64,000 nt of DNA, from the NCBI GenBank assembly GCA_019054805.1, contig JAHQIY010000018.1, positions 496,001 through 560,000 of the forward strand, read 5' to 3'. Positions 1-11,718 of the stretch are shown here, piece after piece; position 1 is the first letter of the stretch; each line of letters opens with the position of its first letter. The notes beneath the pieces are model-generated. The model had not been told where the DNA came from. It was given only the letters and a program-made list of their open reading frames with translations, and ran no database searches. This DNA comes from Brachionus manjavacas. Lineage: Eukaryota > Rotifera > Eurotatoria > Ploima > Brachionidae. The position numbers and the translations under genes are program-made.

Positions 1-411
1 TCGAGTAGCATTTTCTTTTGATTTAACAAAAGAGCGTCTTTTATTATGTAAAGTTTCTTTCTCGGTGGTGGTCGCTCATTATTGAGTGCTCTAATATATT
101 TCAAACTTGAGTCTACTTCTTCAGCTTTGAACTTAGCTACAACCATGTTGTTCAATATCTGTAAATTTTTGGTGGAGTATGACAAATTCGTGTTCTGTGA
201 AACGCTCAGTTTTATCTTCGTTTATAGTAACAGAGCCCGAGCAACCTTTGACTTTGCACAGCCAGTTGATACTTTTCTTATTGACTCTTTGACGTTTGAA
301 TAGATATCCATTTAGACACAAATCGTAACCATCATGATTAGGATTTTCTTTTTCCATTACAGCTTTATTAAACCAATTGTTTGGGATATATTCGATTTTA
401 TTATCCATCAT
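1..411 (-). pseudogene. FLYWCH-type zinc-finger fragment, frameshifted, runs off left edge
   Basis: The reading frame from 411 to 133 gives about 92 residues with the FLYWCH pattern: an NGYLFKR stretch, an aromatic strand with SINWLC, KGCSGS and a late HEF. This is a Cys2His2-like zinc-binding fold, common in animals as the DNA-binding part of MULE-type transposases and of co-opted host proteins. The frame stops at 133, but a neighbouring frame carries on with coding-like sequence (VVAKFKAEEVD, then NNERPPPRKK) to the window edge, so a frameshift probably sits near 180-190. I see no promoter or exon structure. It is most likely a decayed mobile-element or expanded-family copy; a short intron bridging the frames cannot be excluded. 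Confidence 0.55.
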
Positions 412-628
412 TTTTTTCCAAGTGTTAATTATTTAAATTTTTTTTTGTTTAAGTGTTTGGATGTTTTCAAAAAATTAATTGTTACAAAATGTAACAGAAT
501 ACATGTGTAACAAAATTATTTTTTGAAAATTGCACTCTTTTTTTAAATATTACAAATTGTAATAAATTTATCTTTTAAAATAGTGTAACAAAATTATCGT
601 GACAAAAGTAACCGGGACTCTTTTTTAT

Positions 629-1437
629 CACTAGAAGCATCGATTTTTTTTACTTAGAAGCACCAGCTTTTTTTATTATCTTAAATAAATGTTTCATATC
701 TGCAATCAGTGTAACTGAGTGCAAACGCTATCTTGGAATACTTATATCAAAAGATTTAAAACCAACACACCAAGTCAATGGAACTGCCTCAAAAGCAAAC
801 AGATTTTTAGGTCTCCTAAAATTAAGCTTCACACACAGAGACCAAAATTGTATACTAGCTATATCAGACCTTAAACCGTATTTGCATTCTCTTCCATTCA
901 CCAAAAAAGACAGCACAAGGCCACCAAAGTATCTCATGAACTCAAAGATCTAAATTACAAAGCAAGATACGGCTATCTTGGCCTTTCTTCACTAATCGAA
1001 AAGAGAATAAGAGGAGACCCCACTCAAAAATAAAAATTTGGAAACAGAAAAGATGAAATAATTGGTACTAAGAACCAGATCTAGGTTGAGGAGACCATAG
1101 AGAATACTTCAACAATTGAGTCATCATCACTTTCATCAAAGTCATCAGTGTTAATTGATATTGAGTATTAAGTATTAAGCTTTTTTCTTACTTTCTCAGT
1201 TAAGATTCTTCAAATCTATATATTAGAAAAGATTAAAAAATATCAGATGTCATTTTGACTTCGCCGGTGCTTCTTGATTTAAGTGTTGAAATCCACGCAA
1301 ATAAAAAAAAAAGGATTTAATTTTTCTTAAAATATTAAAATTTGCATTAAAAAAATTTATTTTTATATTTTTAATGAAATACAAATGCCATCTATAGCAT
1401 CAATTATGTCAGTTTGACATCGCCGGTGCTTCTAGTG
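629..1437. repeat. Inverted CACTAGAAGCA(T/C)CG motifs bracketing the LINE scrap
   Basis: CACTAGAAGCATCGA occurs at 629-643 and a variant TTAGAAGCACCAGC follows at 654-667; the reverse complement TCGCCGGTGCTTCT occurs at 1261-1274 and CGCCGGTGCTTCTAGTG at 1421-1437. The outer pair forms inverted ends about 0.8 kb apart. They may be termini of an unidentified DNA element that carries or was invaded by the LINE fragment. No clear target duplication was found. Confidence 0.35.
713..1045 (+). mobile_element. Decayed 3' part of a non-LTR retrotransposon reverse transcriptase
   Basis: The plus strand reads through a thumb/C-terminal region typical of CR1/Jockey-like LINE reverse transcriptases: RYLGILISKDLK, SKANRFLGLLK, then after a frame change HKATKVSHELKDLNY, YLGLSSL and KRIRGD. 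These correspond to the family patterns YLG, LG.IRR, QRRATK..PEL, RL..L.L.SLE.RR.RGDL. One frameshift near 905 and an early stop show it is dead. No palm domain or 5' part is present. Confidence 0.6.
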
Positions 1438-2370
1438 TTAATACTAAATAATTGTATAAAATTAAATCTAATGGATAAAGGTGTATGTTTACCATTAATC
1501 GCTTGTTTATTCCTAATAAAAAAATTAATTCTACTGCAAAGTATTTTTTAAATAGACCCTAATTGCTAACAACATAATTGATGAAGATATCAAAAAGAGT
1601 TTTGTGTTTTTCTCTTAAATAAAATTTAAAAAAATTAAAAATTAAAATTTTGCTTTATTTTTTTCTTTTTATATGTTTTTTTCTACCTATCTGATCTTTT
1701 TACAATTAATTGAATTTTTTAGACAACTACTTTGAGTTGTATTAAAATGGTAATTTTTACTTGTCTTTGAATTTTTTTTCCTCTTTGGCATATACGACTA
1801 TTAAGAAATAATAATAATTAAACTATTGTTCTTTTATGCATCAGTCAAAAGTTGGTCGAAAGGAAAAAGCCAAAGTATGTTTAGATTAGCATAATGTTTT
1901 TTTTTTTAATTTAAAATTAATTTAGGAAGAGTCAAGATCAACTAGAATCAAAGTTTTTCATTTGACTTGATTTTTTTAGAATTAAATGTGTTTTTAAAAA
2001 GAAAAAAAGCCCAAAAGTTGTAGATCATCATAAATTCAAAATAAAATTTAATCGATTTGAAAAAAAATTCATATTAAAGAGTCAATATTTTGATTAATTA
2101 ATCAACAACAAAAAAAAGTCAATTAAATGTATGAATCGTAAATTAAAAGTATTAGATGTCACAGAATATAGTTGTATGTCATGTTATAAGGTAAAAAGTC
2201 ATTTAAAAAAAAATTGAAACATACAAAAATTTAATAATTCCTGTTTAATAAACTTAATAAAATTTAATAAACTCTTAATTCCTGGAATGATTCTAAAAAA
2301 TCAAAATAGGTTTTCCATTGGCATTCATTTATTGATTTAAGAAAATCAACACATAGCTGTGTGTTCTTTG

Positions 2371-2649
2371 CAGACTTGTCTTTAAGTCACAAGTCTTAAG
2401 TCAAGTCAAGTCAATGACTTAAAATTTTTTTTTTTAGTGAAGTTTAGTCAAGTCAACTAATTTTCTGATTTTAAAACTAAAAAATAAATATGATTTTTAT
2501 TTTAATCCAAAAAAAGTTTAGTTTTAAAATCAGAAAATTAGTTGACTCGACTAAACTTCACTAAAAAAATGAAAAAAATTTTCAAGACATTGACTTTGAC
2601 TTAAATTTTTCTGACTTAGACTTAAAACTGTGACTTAAAAACAAGTCTG
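2371..2649. mobile_element. Foldback MITE (CAGACTTGTTTTTAAGTCAC family), copy 1
   Basis: Ends are inverted: CAGACTTGTCTTTAAGTCAC at 2371-2390 and its near-complement GTGACTTAAAAACAAGTCTG at 2630-2649. Inside, a second near-perfect inverted repeat of about 47 bases (2433-2481 against 2517-2563) surrounds a short A/T loop, so almost the whole element can fold on itself. No open reading frame is present. Related copies or ends lie at 3794-4053, 9862-9925 and 55429-55653. Confidence 0.65.
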
Positions 2650-2958
2650 GTTCATTGTTTTAAAAGCTGGAATGATTGAATGCTGGAGTAATTTTAAATA
2701 AATCTAATTTTTATTTTTTTAAATTTAATTTATGAGAAAAAAAACATAAATTCTTTTATCTTCATTAATTTTAATGGTTTTATCCTAATTTTTTAAGCTT
2801 TAAAAAATATTTTATTTTAATTGTGTATAAAAATCAATTTTTACTGTCAAGATAACCCGACAGTACAAAAAAATATTCCGGAATAAACTCAATTTTATTG
2901 CCTATTTCCAAATAAATCTACAAGATTAAATAACCAAAATATTTGTTTTTTTTTCAAG

Positions 2959-5900
2959 TTAAATGCGTTGAAAAGTGCCATGACCAATTTCAAGGGAGAA
3001 ATGGCGTCACAAGGCGTCGATTTAGATGAAAATAAACCCTCACAAGCTGATATTGCCAGACTAAATTCATACAAAAATGAAATAAAACTCACTCGTCAGT
3101 TAAGAGACAATGAAATGTTTTTGAAAAAAAGTCTGACCGAAAAAATCTTAAGCACCTGGAAAGAACTAAAAGACCTACGCTTTAAACAAAACTATCGCAA
3201 TACCGAATACAAGCTTATAATAAAAAAGTAAGTATTTGGAGACAATTTAATTTGAAAAATTTAATTTTTATATTTTCAAGACAAAATGTAAACAAATTAA
3301 AAGAGGAAAAAAAATTAGAAAGAGAACTAAAAGAAGAATTCGACGAGATAGTTGCTGAAAAAAAAGAAATATACGACCAAGAAATGGTTGAGTATAGTCA
3401 AAAGTATCGCATGTGGAAATACCAAAAAGCTAGAAAGGTAAATTGAAAAAAATTATCAAAACTTTTTTTAATAAAAACATCAGCAAGGGGCTTTGGAACG
3501 ACAAGAAAAGCGCCAAAATAATAAGGAGACTGTGAACCATGATTTGACTGCTTTGGTGCAAGAAAAAGAGCAAGAAGAAAAAGACATTGAGATAATGAAC
3601 GAGCCGGATCACCCTGAGCCGGCAAAACCCCAAGAAATCAATGAAGAACAAATATTTGAATCGCTGCAAAAACATTATAATGAATGCCGCAAAGCACCCG
3701 GAGACCCTGTTCTTTATTTTGAACTTGTCGAAGAGCCTGCCATGATCACTTCAACAAATGAATGTTTAGAGTATATTTTTTCTCCATTCTTGGCAGACTG
3801 TTTTTTAAGTCAACTTAAAATTTTTTTATAAGTTAAGTCATTTAACTAATTTAAGTAATTTTCTAAGTATAAGTCAAGATTTTACTTAGAAAAATTCAAG
3901 TATTTTTTTAAGTAAAAGTCGATTAAGAAAAAAATCAGAAAAAAATTAAGAAATTTTTTGCTGTTTCAAGCAGTTATTGTGGTGGACACATGGATTTTTG
4001 TCCGACAAGATGGAAAAAAAATAAAATTGGGACTTGACTTAAAGACAACTCTAATTCCTAGAATAAAAAAATAAAAATTTGTTTAAGAATTGAGAAAAAA
4101 AGAAGAAATAAGCTAATTCGTACCAAGGTGTTTGTTAAAATTTATCTAAATCATAAACTTGTGTACAAGACCAAAGAGAGTCAATTGCAGAATGATTTTA
4201 CAGTCAAATGGGCGCAAATATTTAACGTGTTTATGATATCTAGACCGGACTCGGTCATTCTGCAGCTGTTTGAAAAAGTGGACTCTACGGAGCGAATGAT
4301 AGCTGAAGTTTTGATTCCAACTCCGGATGATAATCGAACATGTCAGAACTATGCCTTAGAAGACTTTGACTTTTCGTCATCAGAAGAGTTCTACATGTAC
4401 TTGAAGACTAGTAACCAAAGCGAGCTTTTTTTTACATCTGGAAAGCTAAAGGCAGGTCTGGGATGGGGTGTGGATGAAAATGATATTGTGTTGGCACCAC
4501 CGAAGCCCCAAAACGCGTCTAATGCAGTTTTGTATGCAGATGATATGAAAAATTTTGACGCAATTGCAGCATTGGGAGTATCGCATATGCAAGATTTGGA
4601 TAAATTGTCCAAATGGGTCACCAAATCTAACCTGGATCCAAATGATCCTAAAAATGCAGATCTCATGGATCTAATAAGGGTAAGATTTTTTTCATCTTTT
4701 TTTCAGTATGTTTCATTTTACAGTCAAGTTTAAAGAAAAAATTTCTAGAAATATGTTTTCAATCAAATTTTATTTTAATTTAGAATTGAAAAATAAATTT
4801 TTTTAAGTAGTCTTGACATAATTTTTATCATTTAAATAAGACAAATTTACAAATTGCAAAATAAAAGATCGTAGAGACAAAATATAAATAAATTTCTAAA
4901 TATTGATATTTTATTTGATCATTATTGTTTATGTATTAATTAAAATTAATTTTTGTTGACTGAATTTAGTGAAACATATTTTGTTTCATGTTGTTTCATA
5001 ATCAAAGTTCAAAAAGCTCAATTTTATCTATATAAATTCTATGATATGAATATTTACAAAAATGGTTTTTACAAAAATGCACATTGCCCACTATTTGGCT
5101 AGCTGGAAAATATTAAAAGATAAAAAATCGAACTAAGTCATGGTAAGAAATAAAGATTAAAAATTGGACGATTGCATTTTAAATAATTAATAAGCAATTA
5201 AATTAATGAGAATAATTTATCTGTGGTTAGCTAAGTTAAACTCAATTTTCTGAAGAAATTATTAAGAAATTTTCTCAAGAAAAATTATATGATCATTGGT
5301 AAAATGAATGTTTGTAAAAATTAAAATATTTAAATGATATTTTTTTGCGAATGCTGGTACACGTGTTTTACCAATTTTTTTACCAGAGTTTATGCAAGTT
5401 TTCGTAAGAAAATAGAAAAGTGTAATTAGAATATTAAATTTTATTTCTAAGTTTGACTTAAAAAATTGTCGAAAATTGAAGATTTACCGAAATTTTCGAA
5501 ATTTTTTTAATACGATCTTTTTAATCTCTGAAAAAATTAATTTCAAGTAATTTTTTATAGAAATTTCAATTAATTAATTAATTAATTAATTTCATTTTAT
5601 GTTAATTCTGGCGATGAAAAAAATTTAAATTAAAGAAAAAAATTAGAAAAACTTTTAGTGATTTAATTCATTAATTCATAAATTTAAATGCAATGGCTAT
5701 TCTATTGAAGATGAAAAATAAAATTAGCTGAATTAGAATGTCATGAAAAATATTTTTTCTTTTTCTGAGAATTTATAATCATATCATTTACAGATTTTTG
5801 CATAAAATCACTAGTCAACTCAAAGTCTCAATTTGAATTTTTTGAAAAACCCGGGAATATCTATCAATACCTGAATCACTTAGGTTTAATATAAAGACTT

Positions 5901-8085
5901 TTTAATTAGTGTTTAAATCAAATATGGGATATTCAAATAAACGAGCATCTGAACATTCAAAAAATTCAAATTTCAAAGAGAAAAATAATAAAATAACTGA
6001 TCAAAGTAAAATTCGAAGTTATTAAAATAGACTTAAAATCTAAAAATCATTAAGAGAAAAATTTTAATTTTTAAATACTTATTACTAATTAGACTTGTTT
6101 TCTTTTGAAATGCTTTGTCAGAGATTTTTTGACTTAGGCTTTATTTTAATAAATTTGAATTTTTCTTTGATCAGTTATATTTTCACTAAAAAATTTTACC
6201 AAATTTTATGGAAAAATGTGTATTTTTTAGTGGCATAGGATTAATTGAACTAGCTAAAAGGATGAATTCTACTAGATATTATATTAAAAGATAAAAAGGA
6301 TGAATTCTACTAGATAATTTTATTAACTAATAGATAAAAAGACAAAACACTATATAAAAATATTATTTGATAGACAAGAAAATAAAAAAAACTATATAAA
6401 AAAATGAGTACTTATATTTTTCTTCTTTTATTGCGCGACTCATGAACATGATCAGTATCATTTTGATTATTTTTTAAAGCAGCTCTTGTTTTTGATTGAG
6501 TGGCTTGAAAATCGTTGACAATTTTTTTGGGTCCGTGTCCTCCGAACTAGTCGTATTCGAAGAGTCAGTGTCGGGATACATCATTTTTCATTAGTTTTAT
6601 TAATAAATTAGTAAAGTAAAGCAAAGCTAAGGAATGTTTTTTCATAATAAAATTAATTAAAAATTTTATGAAAAAATTCAAATTACAAGAATAAATTTAA
6701 ATATTTTAAAATATTAAAAAATTTTATTCATTTTTTAAAATTTTTGTGACAGGCTCTTACTCAATCTAATGGTACAAACGACAACTTAGGCAGTTACAAG
6801 CTTCCGGACTATTTTCGGCTAGATCAGGCCATAGAAGAGTTCAACTTTGTTAAAGACGAAGATTTGGACAATGACAAAAGGTTCAAGATGATAATGCTGC
6901 GCGATCAAATGGAGCCGGAGTTTCGCGGTTACCAAATGATCCCAGTCTATGATCGTCTGATTAAGCGTGCTCAATTTGACGAGTACGAGAGAAGAAAGCA
7001 AAGAGAATTGACGGGAGATGAAGAAGTAGAAAAGCCTAACGAAAAAATGAGCTCTACTAAACTGAATCAACGGATGAATCAAATTGACATGGTGAGAAAC
7101 AGAGGCCGAAAATATGTGGAAAAAATCCGTCAAAAAATTATAAAAGAGTTTCGTTTTGCTCAAAGTCAGAAAACTTTGGCGGACATGATCTTCGAAGAAC
7201 AAATGCCAAACATAAACGCAATCGGCAATCTATTCTGGACTCTGTATGTCGAACCAAAGCGTCCATTGTATCCGCGCAGAAGGGAGCGAAAAAAAATCAA
7301 GGGACAAAATATTTCGCCGGAAGACGTTTCCATTTTGGTCACTGTCGTGAACGCTTACAGCCTTCCGGTCAGACGCGAAAATATTAGGTAATTTTTTTAA
7401 GAAAATAATTTTTTTAATAAATAAATAAAACCAAAAATAAATAGTTAAAAATCTGGTTTAAATTGAAAATTAATTCAATTAAAAAAATAAATTTTTTTAA
7501 TATTTTTTTTAATTTATTAGAAACGATCCGATGAAAACCATTAAGGATCCAATAACTGGCAGGACTATTCGTGTTCATGAGAATATAGCTGGTGATGTAA
7601 GTCAACTTTGGTCTTGTAAATTAAACTACTAATCATTTATTTTTCAAGTCTTTGGTACAGCCTTTTGTTGAAGTGACATTTCAGGAGGAAGTTAGACGAA
7701 CTGCCACTGCTAACGGGCCTAATGCTTCTTGGAATACTGAGCTCAAATTTCAGTTTAAGTAAGAATTTTTAATTTTTCAAAAAAAATGATCACAGAATTA
7801 ATGAATTTGGAAAAATTGAAACTATTTTTGTATCAATGACAAAAAAATTAAAAATTATTTTAGGTTTTATTTATTTTTAGAAAAAAATAGAAATTCCATT
7901 ACAGTGATTCACGGTTAACTCGAGCTCGTCGGGACTTGAAAAAAAGTCTGAGTTAACCGTAACAAAGAAAAAAAATAAAAAAAAAAAAATTTTTTTGAGT
8001 TTATTTTAATGGAATAAAGAAAAACTATGAAAATCGATAAAAGAAAAATTCTAAAAATTCTATTTATTAAAAAAATCAGTCATCT

Positions 8086-8143
<58 letters not shown>

Positions 8144-11100
8144 GCTATGATGTGGAAAACCACATGGGTTTTTAAGACCCATTTTAATAGCTTTCTAAAT
8201 CTAATTTATCTAGTTTATTTTTAAATTGATTAATAGTATTTGAGTCAATTATCTCTTTTGTTAGACGATTCCAAACACTTGAAACTCTGTTAACAAAAAA
8301 ATTGTGACGTTGTTCGCAGTTTTTCACCAGCTGTCTTTCTATAATAAAATCATGAAATCTCGGCCCTTGTCTTAGTCCATTTGAAGAATCGTTTTTGAAT
8401 ATAATAGGGTTGTACCAGTTGATCTTATCAAAACCCTTGGCAATTTTAAACATTTGAATTAGATCGCCTCTGGTTTTTCTTACTTCGAGCGTTTGTAGAT
8501 TAAGTTTTTCAAGTCTTTGAGTGTATCCTACATTTCTTAATTTCGGAATAAGCTTTGTAACTCTTCGCTGGACAGATTCGATGTTGTTAATGTCTTTTTT
8601 TAGAATTGGCATCCACACTTGAACTCCATATTCGAGCTGTGGCCGAACGAACGTTTAGTATAGTTTTGATATTGTCACTGCGTTTTGGTATTTGAATTTT
8701 CTTCTTATTAAACCGAGGGTAAAATTTGCCTTGCTAACGCAGGAGCTTATGTGAGTAGACCATTTTAGTTTTTTTGAGATGAAAATACCTAAATCGCGCT
8801 CTCCATCAGCGTCTGATCCTACTTTGTCGTTTAGAATGTAATTGTGACAAGGATTTTCACCACCAAAGTGGACTACTTTGCATTTATCTTCGTTCAGTGC
8901 AATCTCCCAAAACTTTGTCCACTGGCTTATTTTGTCTTAGTTTTCTTGTAATAAGATAGGTTTATTTGTGTGATCTAAAGCTTCTCCATATTTTGTGTCA
9001 TCTGCAAAAAGTTCGCACGGACTTTTAATGTGGTCTACTAAATCATTTATAAAGATTATAAACAATATCGGACCGAGCCCTGTGGGACGCCACTAGTTAC
9101 ATCTACCCAGTTACCCATCACTACTCTTTGTTTTCTACCGGTTAAAAAAGCACTAAACCAGTCAACCATTTTTGGATTGAAGACATACTTTTGTAGCTTA
9201 AATAAGAGCTTTTTATGCGGTAGATAATCAGAAGCTTTGGCAAAATCGAGATAGAATATGTCCACTGGGAGATTTTGGTTAAATGATTGTGATAAATAAT
9301 CCAAAGTTTCAAGCAGATTTGTAATGCATGATTTGTTTTCCATGAAACCATGTTGTCTTATCGAAATTAAATTATTCATTTTTAAGTGCCCCATCACTGG
9401 CTTTTTAATTAATTTCTCCATTAGTTTGCAAGAAATGGAAGTTAAAGATATCGGTCTGTAGTTTTTAGTACTAAGTCTGCTCCTAATGTTACTTCTAATG
9501 TGTTTAGGCTAATGTTACTCCTAATGTGTTTAGGCTAATGTTACTCCTAATGTGTTTAGGCAATGACTTGGGACTTTTCCGGATAAATACGACATGGCAA
9601 AAATGAGTGAAATTGGTATTGAAATGGCATTGACGGTCCTTTTCAGGACGAAAGGACTATTTTCATCTGATCCCATGCTTTTATTCTCGTTTAATTTTTT
9701 TAGCTCATTCAGTACATTTTCAGACTAGAAAACTAGGTTTGGATCTATTTTGAGCTTTTCGTTTGTCCTAGCATTCATATTTGTTCATTTTTTCATTTGT
9801 TTCTTTTGCGGTAATCTCCATTTATTCCAAATTATCTAAAAACTTTTTACAATCTTCATATCAGACCGTAGACTGTGCTTTTTTTAACTTTGACTTAAAA
9901 CTGTGACTTATAATCAAGTCTGATTTAGGCATAATAATAAACATATTCACAAGATAATATTTATATTAATACTAAAAAAACATTTAAACTCTTAGGCCTC
10001 CAAATAATGATCTAAGACCCGAGAGTTTACAAACATGCAAAGACAGCCTATACATTAACGTGTTCGATGAGGTCGAAGTAGACGTGCTAGAAGATGAAAG
10101 AGACAGAGACTACACCGTTCACCTGAAAAAACATCGCTATTGGCTCGGAGGCTTAAAAATACCATTTTCAAATGTTTACTTCAAATCCAAAATAGAGGGC
10201 ACTTTTAAAATAGAGACTCCACCAGTTTTACTCGGCTACACACGAGATCCAAAACAGTCCTATCTTCAATCAATGTCAACCACGGATCCAAATATTAATC
10301 TAGATGAACCCCTCAAAGAATCCTCCTATGTCTCACTGTTTGTTACCATCGATCCACAATTAGTGGTACCCGATGCTTTTAGAGAAGGAGTAAGAAAAAA
10401 AATTTTTTTTTTTAATTTCTAATTTTTTTTTCTAGTATGACTCGATTGAAAGCATTGAGCTTTTGGACAAAGTGGTGGCATGGTCAACAGGGCTGAAAAA
10501 AAAATATCCCAATAGAGACCTCAAGCCGGTTGTGATGAACACTGATGGAAAGTCTGTTTTGATTACTAGATATATAAGACCCATCAAGCCTCCCGAGGAA
10601 TTAATTGAAAATGGTGAAACAAGCTTGGAAACGGCCGTAAATAAAAGTGGATTTTTTTAAATTTTTTTTGAAATCGTTTTTTTTAAAGCTTAAAGTTGCA
10701 AAATTTGTCTCAATGATTCCTTTTGTGTCCGATTCTCTAATTTTTCCGGGTATATGCGACATCTGGTCAACTTGTGATGTAAAATTAAAACTAAAAAAAA
10801 ATAAAAAAATGTTATCTATTTTATTTTTAAAGCAATTTTTAGAAATTTTATCTGGCGATGAGGAAGAGCATTCTGTTTTATTGGTAAATTTTTTTCTCGG
10901 TCTTGGCAAAAAAGCCTGGCTCCTGATCGGTATTTAATAAATAAATAAATTTTCTATCAATTTTAATTTTATTTAACAATAAAAGGCTCTTCAATTACAA
11001 GTGGGTTGAGCTGTTACCCGCTCACATTGGAAAAAGATGGGTACACATTATGGTATCAGGGCGAACCATACAAAGTAAACGAACCACATAATCCAGTAAA

Positions 11101-11683
11101 TGTAGTCAGTGCTTTGGTCGACTCGACAGATATCTGGTTCAATGTTCAACCGTTCGAAGAGCCCTATAGAGTTAAATTTGATAATCTAAGCAGCTCTAAG
11201 CAATGGAGGCCATTTTTGAGCAAGAGTTCCATTCAAACATTCGAGACAGTTCAGCCAGAGAAATTAGTGTTTGCCAAAACAGATGAGAAAAATGTGTCAG
11301 ATTTGGAGTCTAGAATTGAGATAGAGATCAAAACAAAGCTTAAAGAATGGCGACAAAGTCGCTATAGCACTCGTTTTGCCAATTTTGTGTCAATTCCTCT
11401 AAAGCGTTTGCTAAAGGAAATGGAAAAAAATGTCAACTTGAAAATTCAAGATTCCGAGCCTGACGCTCTCAAGCAAACTATTGAAAGCTATCGATTGTCC
11501 GGATTTCCCATTAATATTCCTTATACAAATATGGAGTCTGTTATTGAGGCTGTTAATGCCACCCAAATTCATGCCATAGCTACAGAAAATGTGCAGTTCG
11601 CTGTCAGTGTTTATGTTCATCCATATCCCAACACAATTCTGTCTGTTTGGATCTATTTAGCTCTGCTCTTTCCAAAAAATTAA
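2959..11683 (+). CDS. CC2D2A: CC2D2A orthologue (ciliary transition-zone C2-domain protein), N-terminus not located
   Basis: CC2D2A belongs to the MKS/B9 complex at the ciliary transition zone. Twelve exons join in phase: 2959-3227, 3281-3437, 3484-3770, about 4103-4679, 6753-7387, 7521-7596, 7649-7758, 9996-10389, 10436-10636, 10689-10778, 10833-10929 and 10986-11683, giving about 1,196 residues. In order: coiled-coil segment ([24 protein letters not shown]), a first C2-like region ([10 protein letters not shown]), a linker ([12 protein letters not shown]), a C2 domain ([44 protein letters not shown]) and the C-terminal transglutaminase-like fold ([36 protein letters not shown]). AATAAA lies at 11713. 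Vertebrate proteins are about 1,600 residues, so roughly 400 N-terminal residues are missing here. They may lie in tiny exons upstream, beyond the window, or be lost. No ATG can be assigned as the true start. Two large introns hold repeats. Confidence 0.93.
3794..4053. mobile_element. MITE of the CAGACTTG family in a CC2D2A intron, copy 2
   Basis: The left end reads CAGACTGTTTTTTAAGTCA and the right end, read on the other strand, AGAGTTGTCTTTAAGTCAAG, matching the termini of the foldback element at 2371-2649. The interior is rich in AAGT/ACTT words in both orientations. It lies about 25 bases after the donor of CC2D2A exon 3 (3770) and fills most of that 332-base intron. Confidence 0.5.
4680..6752 (+). 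other. Large CC2D2A intron (2.07 kb)
   Basis: The donor GTAAGA follows 4679 and the acceptor AG ends at 6752; both flanking exons are in phase 0. The interior is A/T-rich, with an (AATT)n run around 5570-5591 and a duplicated AAAGGATGAATTCTACTAGATA word near 6256 and 6296. No coding potential is supported. Confidence 0.7.
8086..8139. repeat. (TAA)n microsatellite at the LINE 3' end
   Basis: About 18 uninterrupted TAA units. It lies immediately downstream of the LINE coding end at 8184 when read on the minus strand, as expected for the 3' microsatellite tail left by target-primed reverse transcription in several LINE clades. Confidence 0.8.
8140..9730 (-). mobile_element. 5'-truncated, decayed LINE (CR1/Jockey-like reverse transcriptase) in a CC2D2A intron
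   Basis: Reading the minus strand downward from about 9730: [110 protein letters not shown] and finally a C-terminal [14 protein letters not shown] tail ending at 8184. These are successive reverse-transcriptase palm (FADD box) and thumb signatures of a non-LTR element. An in-frame stop near 8940, a short deletion just after GVPQGS (near 9075) and a 25-base tandem triplication (about 9487-9560) show it is inactive. No endonuclease or ORF1 is present. It lies antisense in the 7759-9995 intron. Confidence 0.85.
9862..9925. mobile_element. Short derivative of the CAGACTTG MITE family, copy 3
   Basis: TTTGACTTAAAACTGTGACTTATAATCAAGTCTGA repeats the right-hand end of the foldback element at 2371-2649 with few differences; CAGACCGTAGACTG at its left looks like a degraded opposite end. 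It sits in the same CC2D2A intron, about 70 bases before the acceptor. Confidence 0.45.
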
Positions 11684-11712
11684 AATCTTGTACCAACTAT
11701 CTATTTTGCATC

Positions 11713-11718
11713 AATAAA
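11713..11718 (+). terminator. Likely polyadenylation signal of CC2D2A
   Basis: AATAAA 30 bases after the CC2D2A stop codon, in a non-coding A/T-rich stretch. Confidence 0.6.

Larger units (their letters stand above)
412..2958. other. AT-rich region with decayed mobile elements
   Basis: No intact gene is seen. The stretch holds a LINE tail (about 713-1045), inverted 14-17-base motifs around it (629-667 and 1261-1437), two possible micro-exons of CC2D2A (1845-1874 and 1926-1952) and a foldback element (2371-2649). The rest is A/T-rich sequence without recognisable signal. Confidence 0.6.

Noticed and set aside
3398..3675. Minus-strand open frames opposite CC2D2A exons
   Set aside because: They are antisense shadows of secure coding exons with no similarity of their own; the same applies to frames opposite AP3D1, THOC1, RPS12 and MITF exons.
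6412..6584. Apparent small ORF ([10 protein letters not shown]...) antisense in a CC2D2A intron
   Set aside because: On careful reading the frame stops after about 36 codons; the longer reading needed a frame change.
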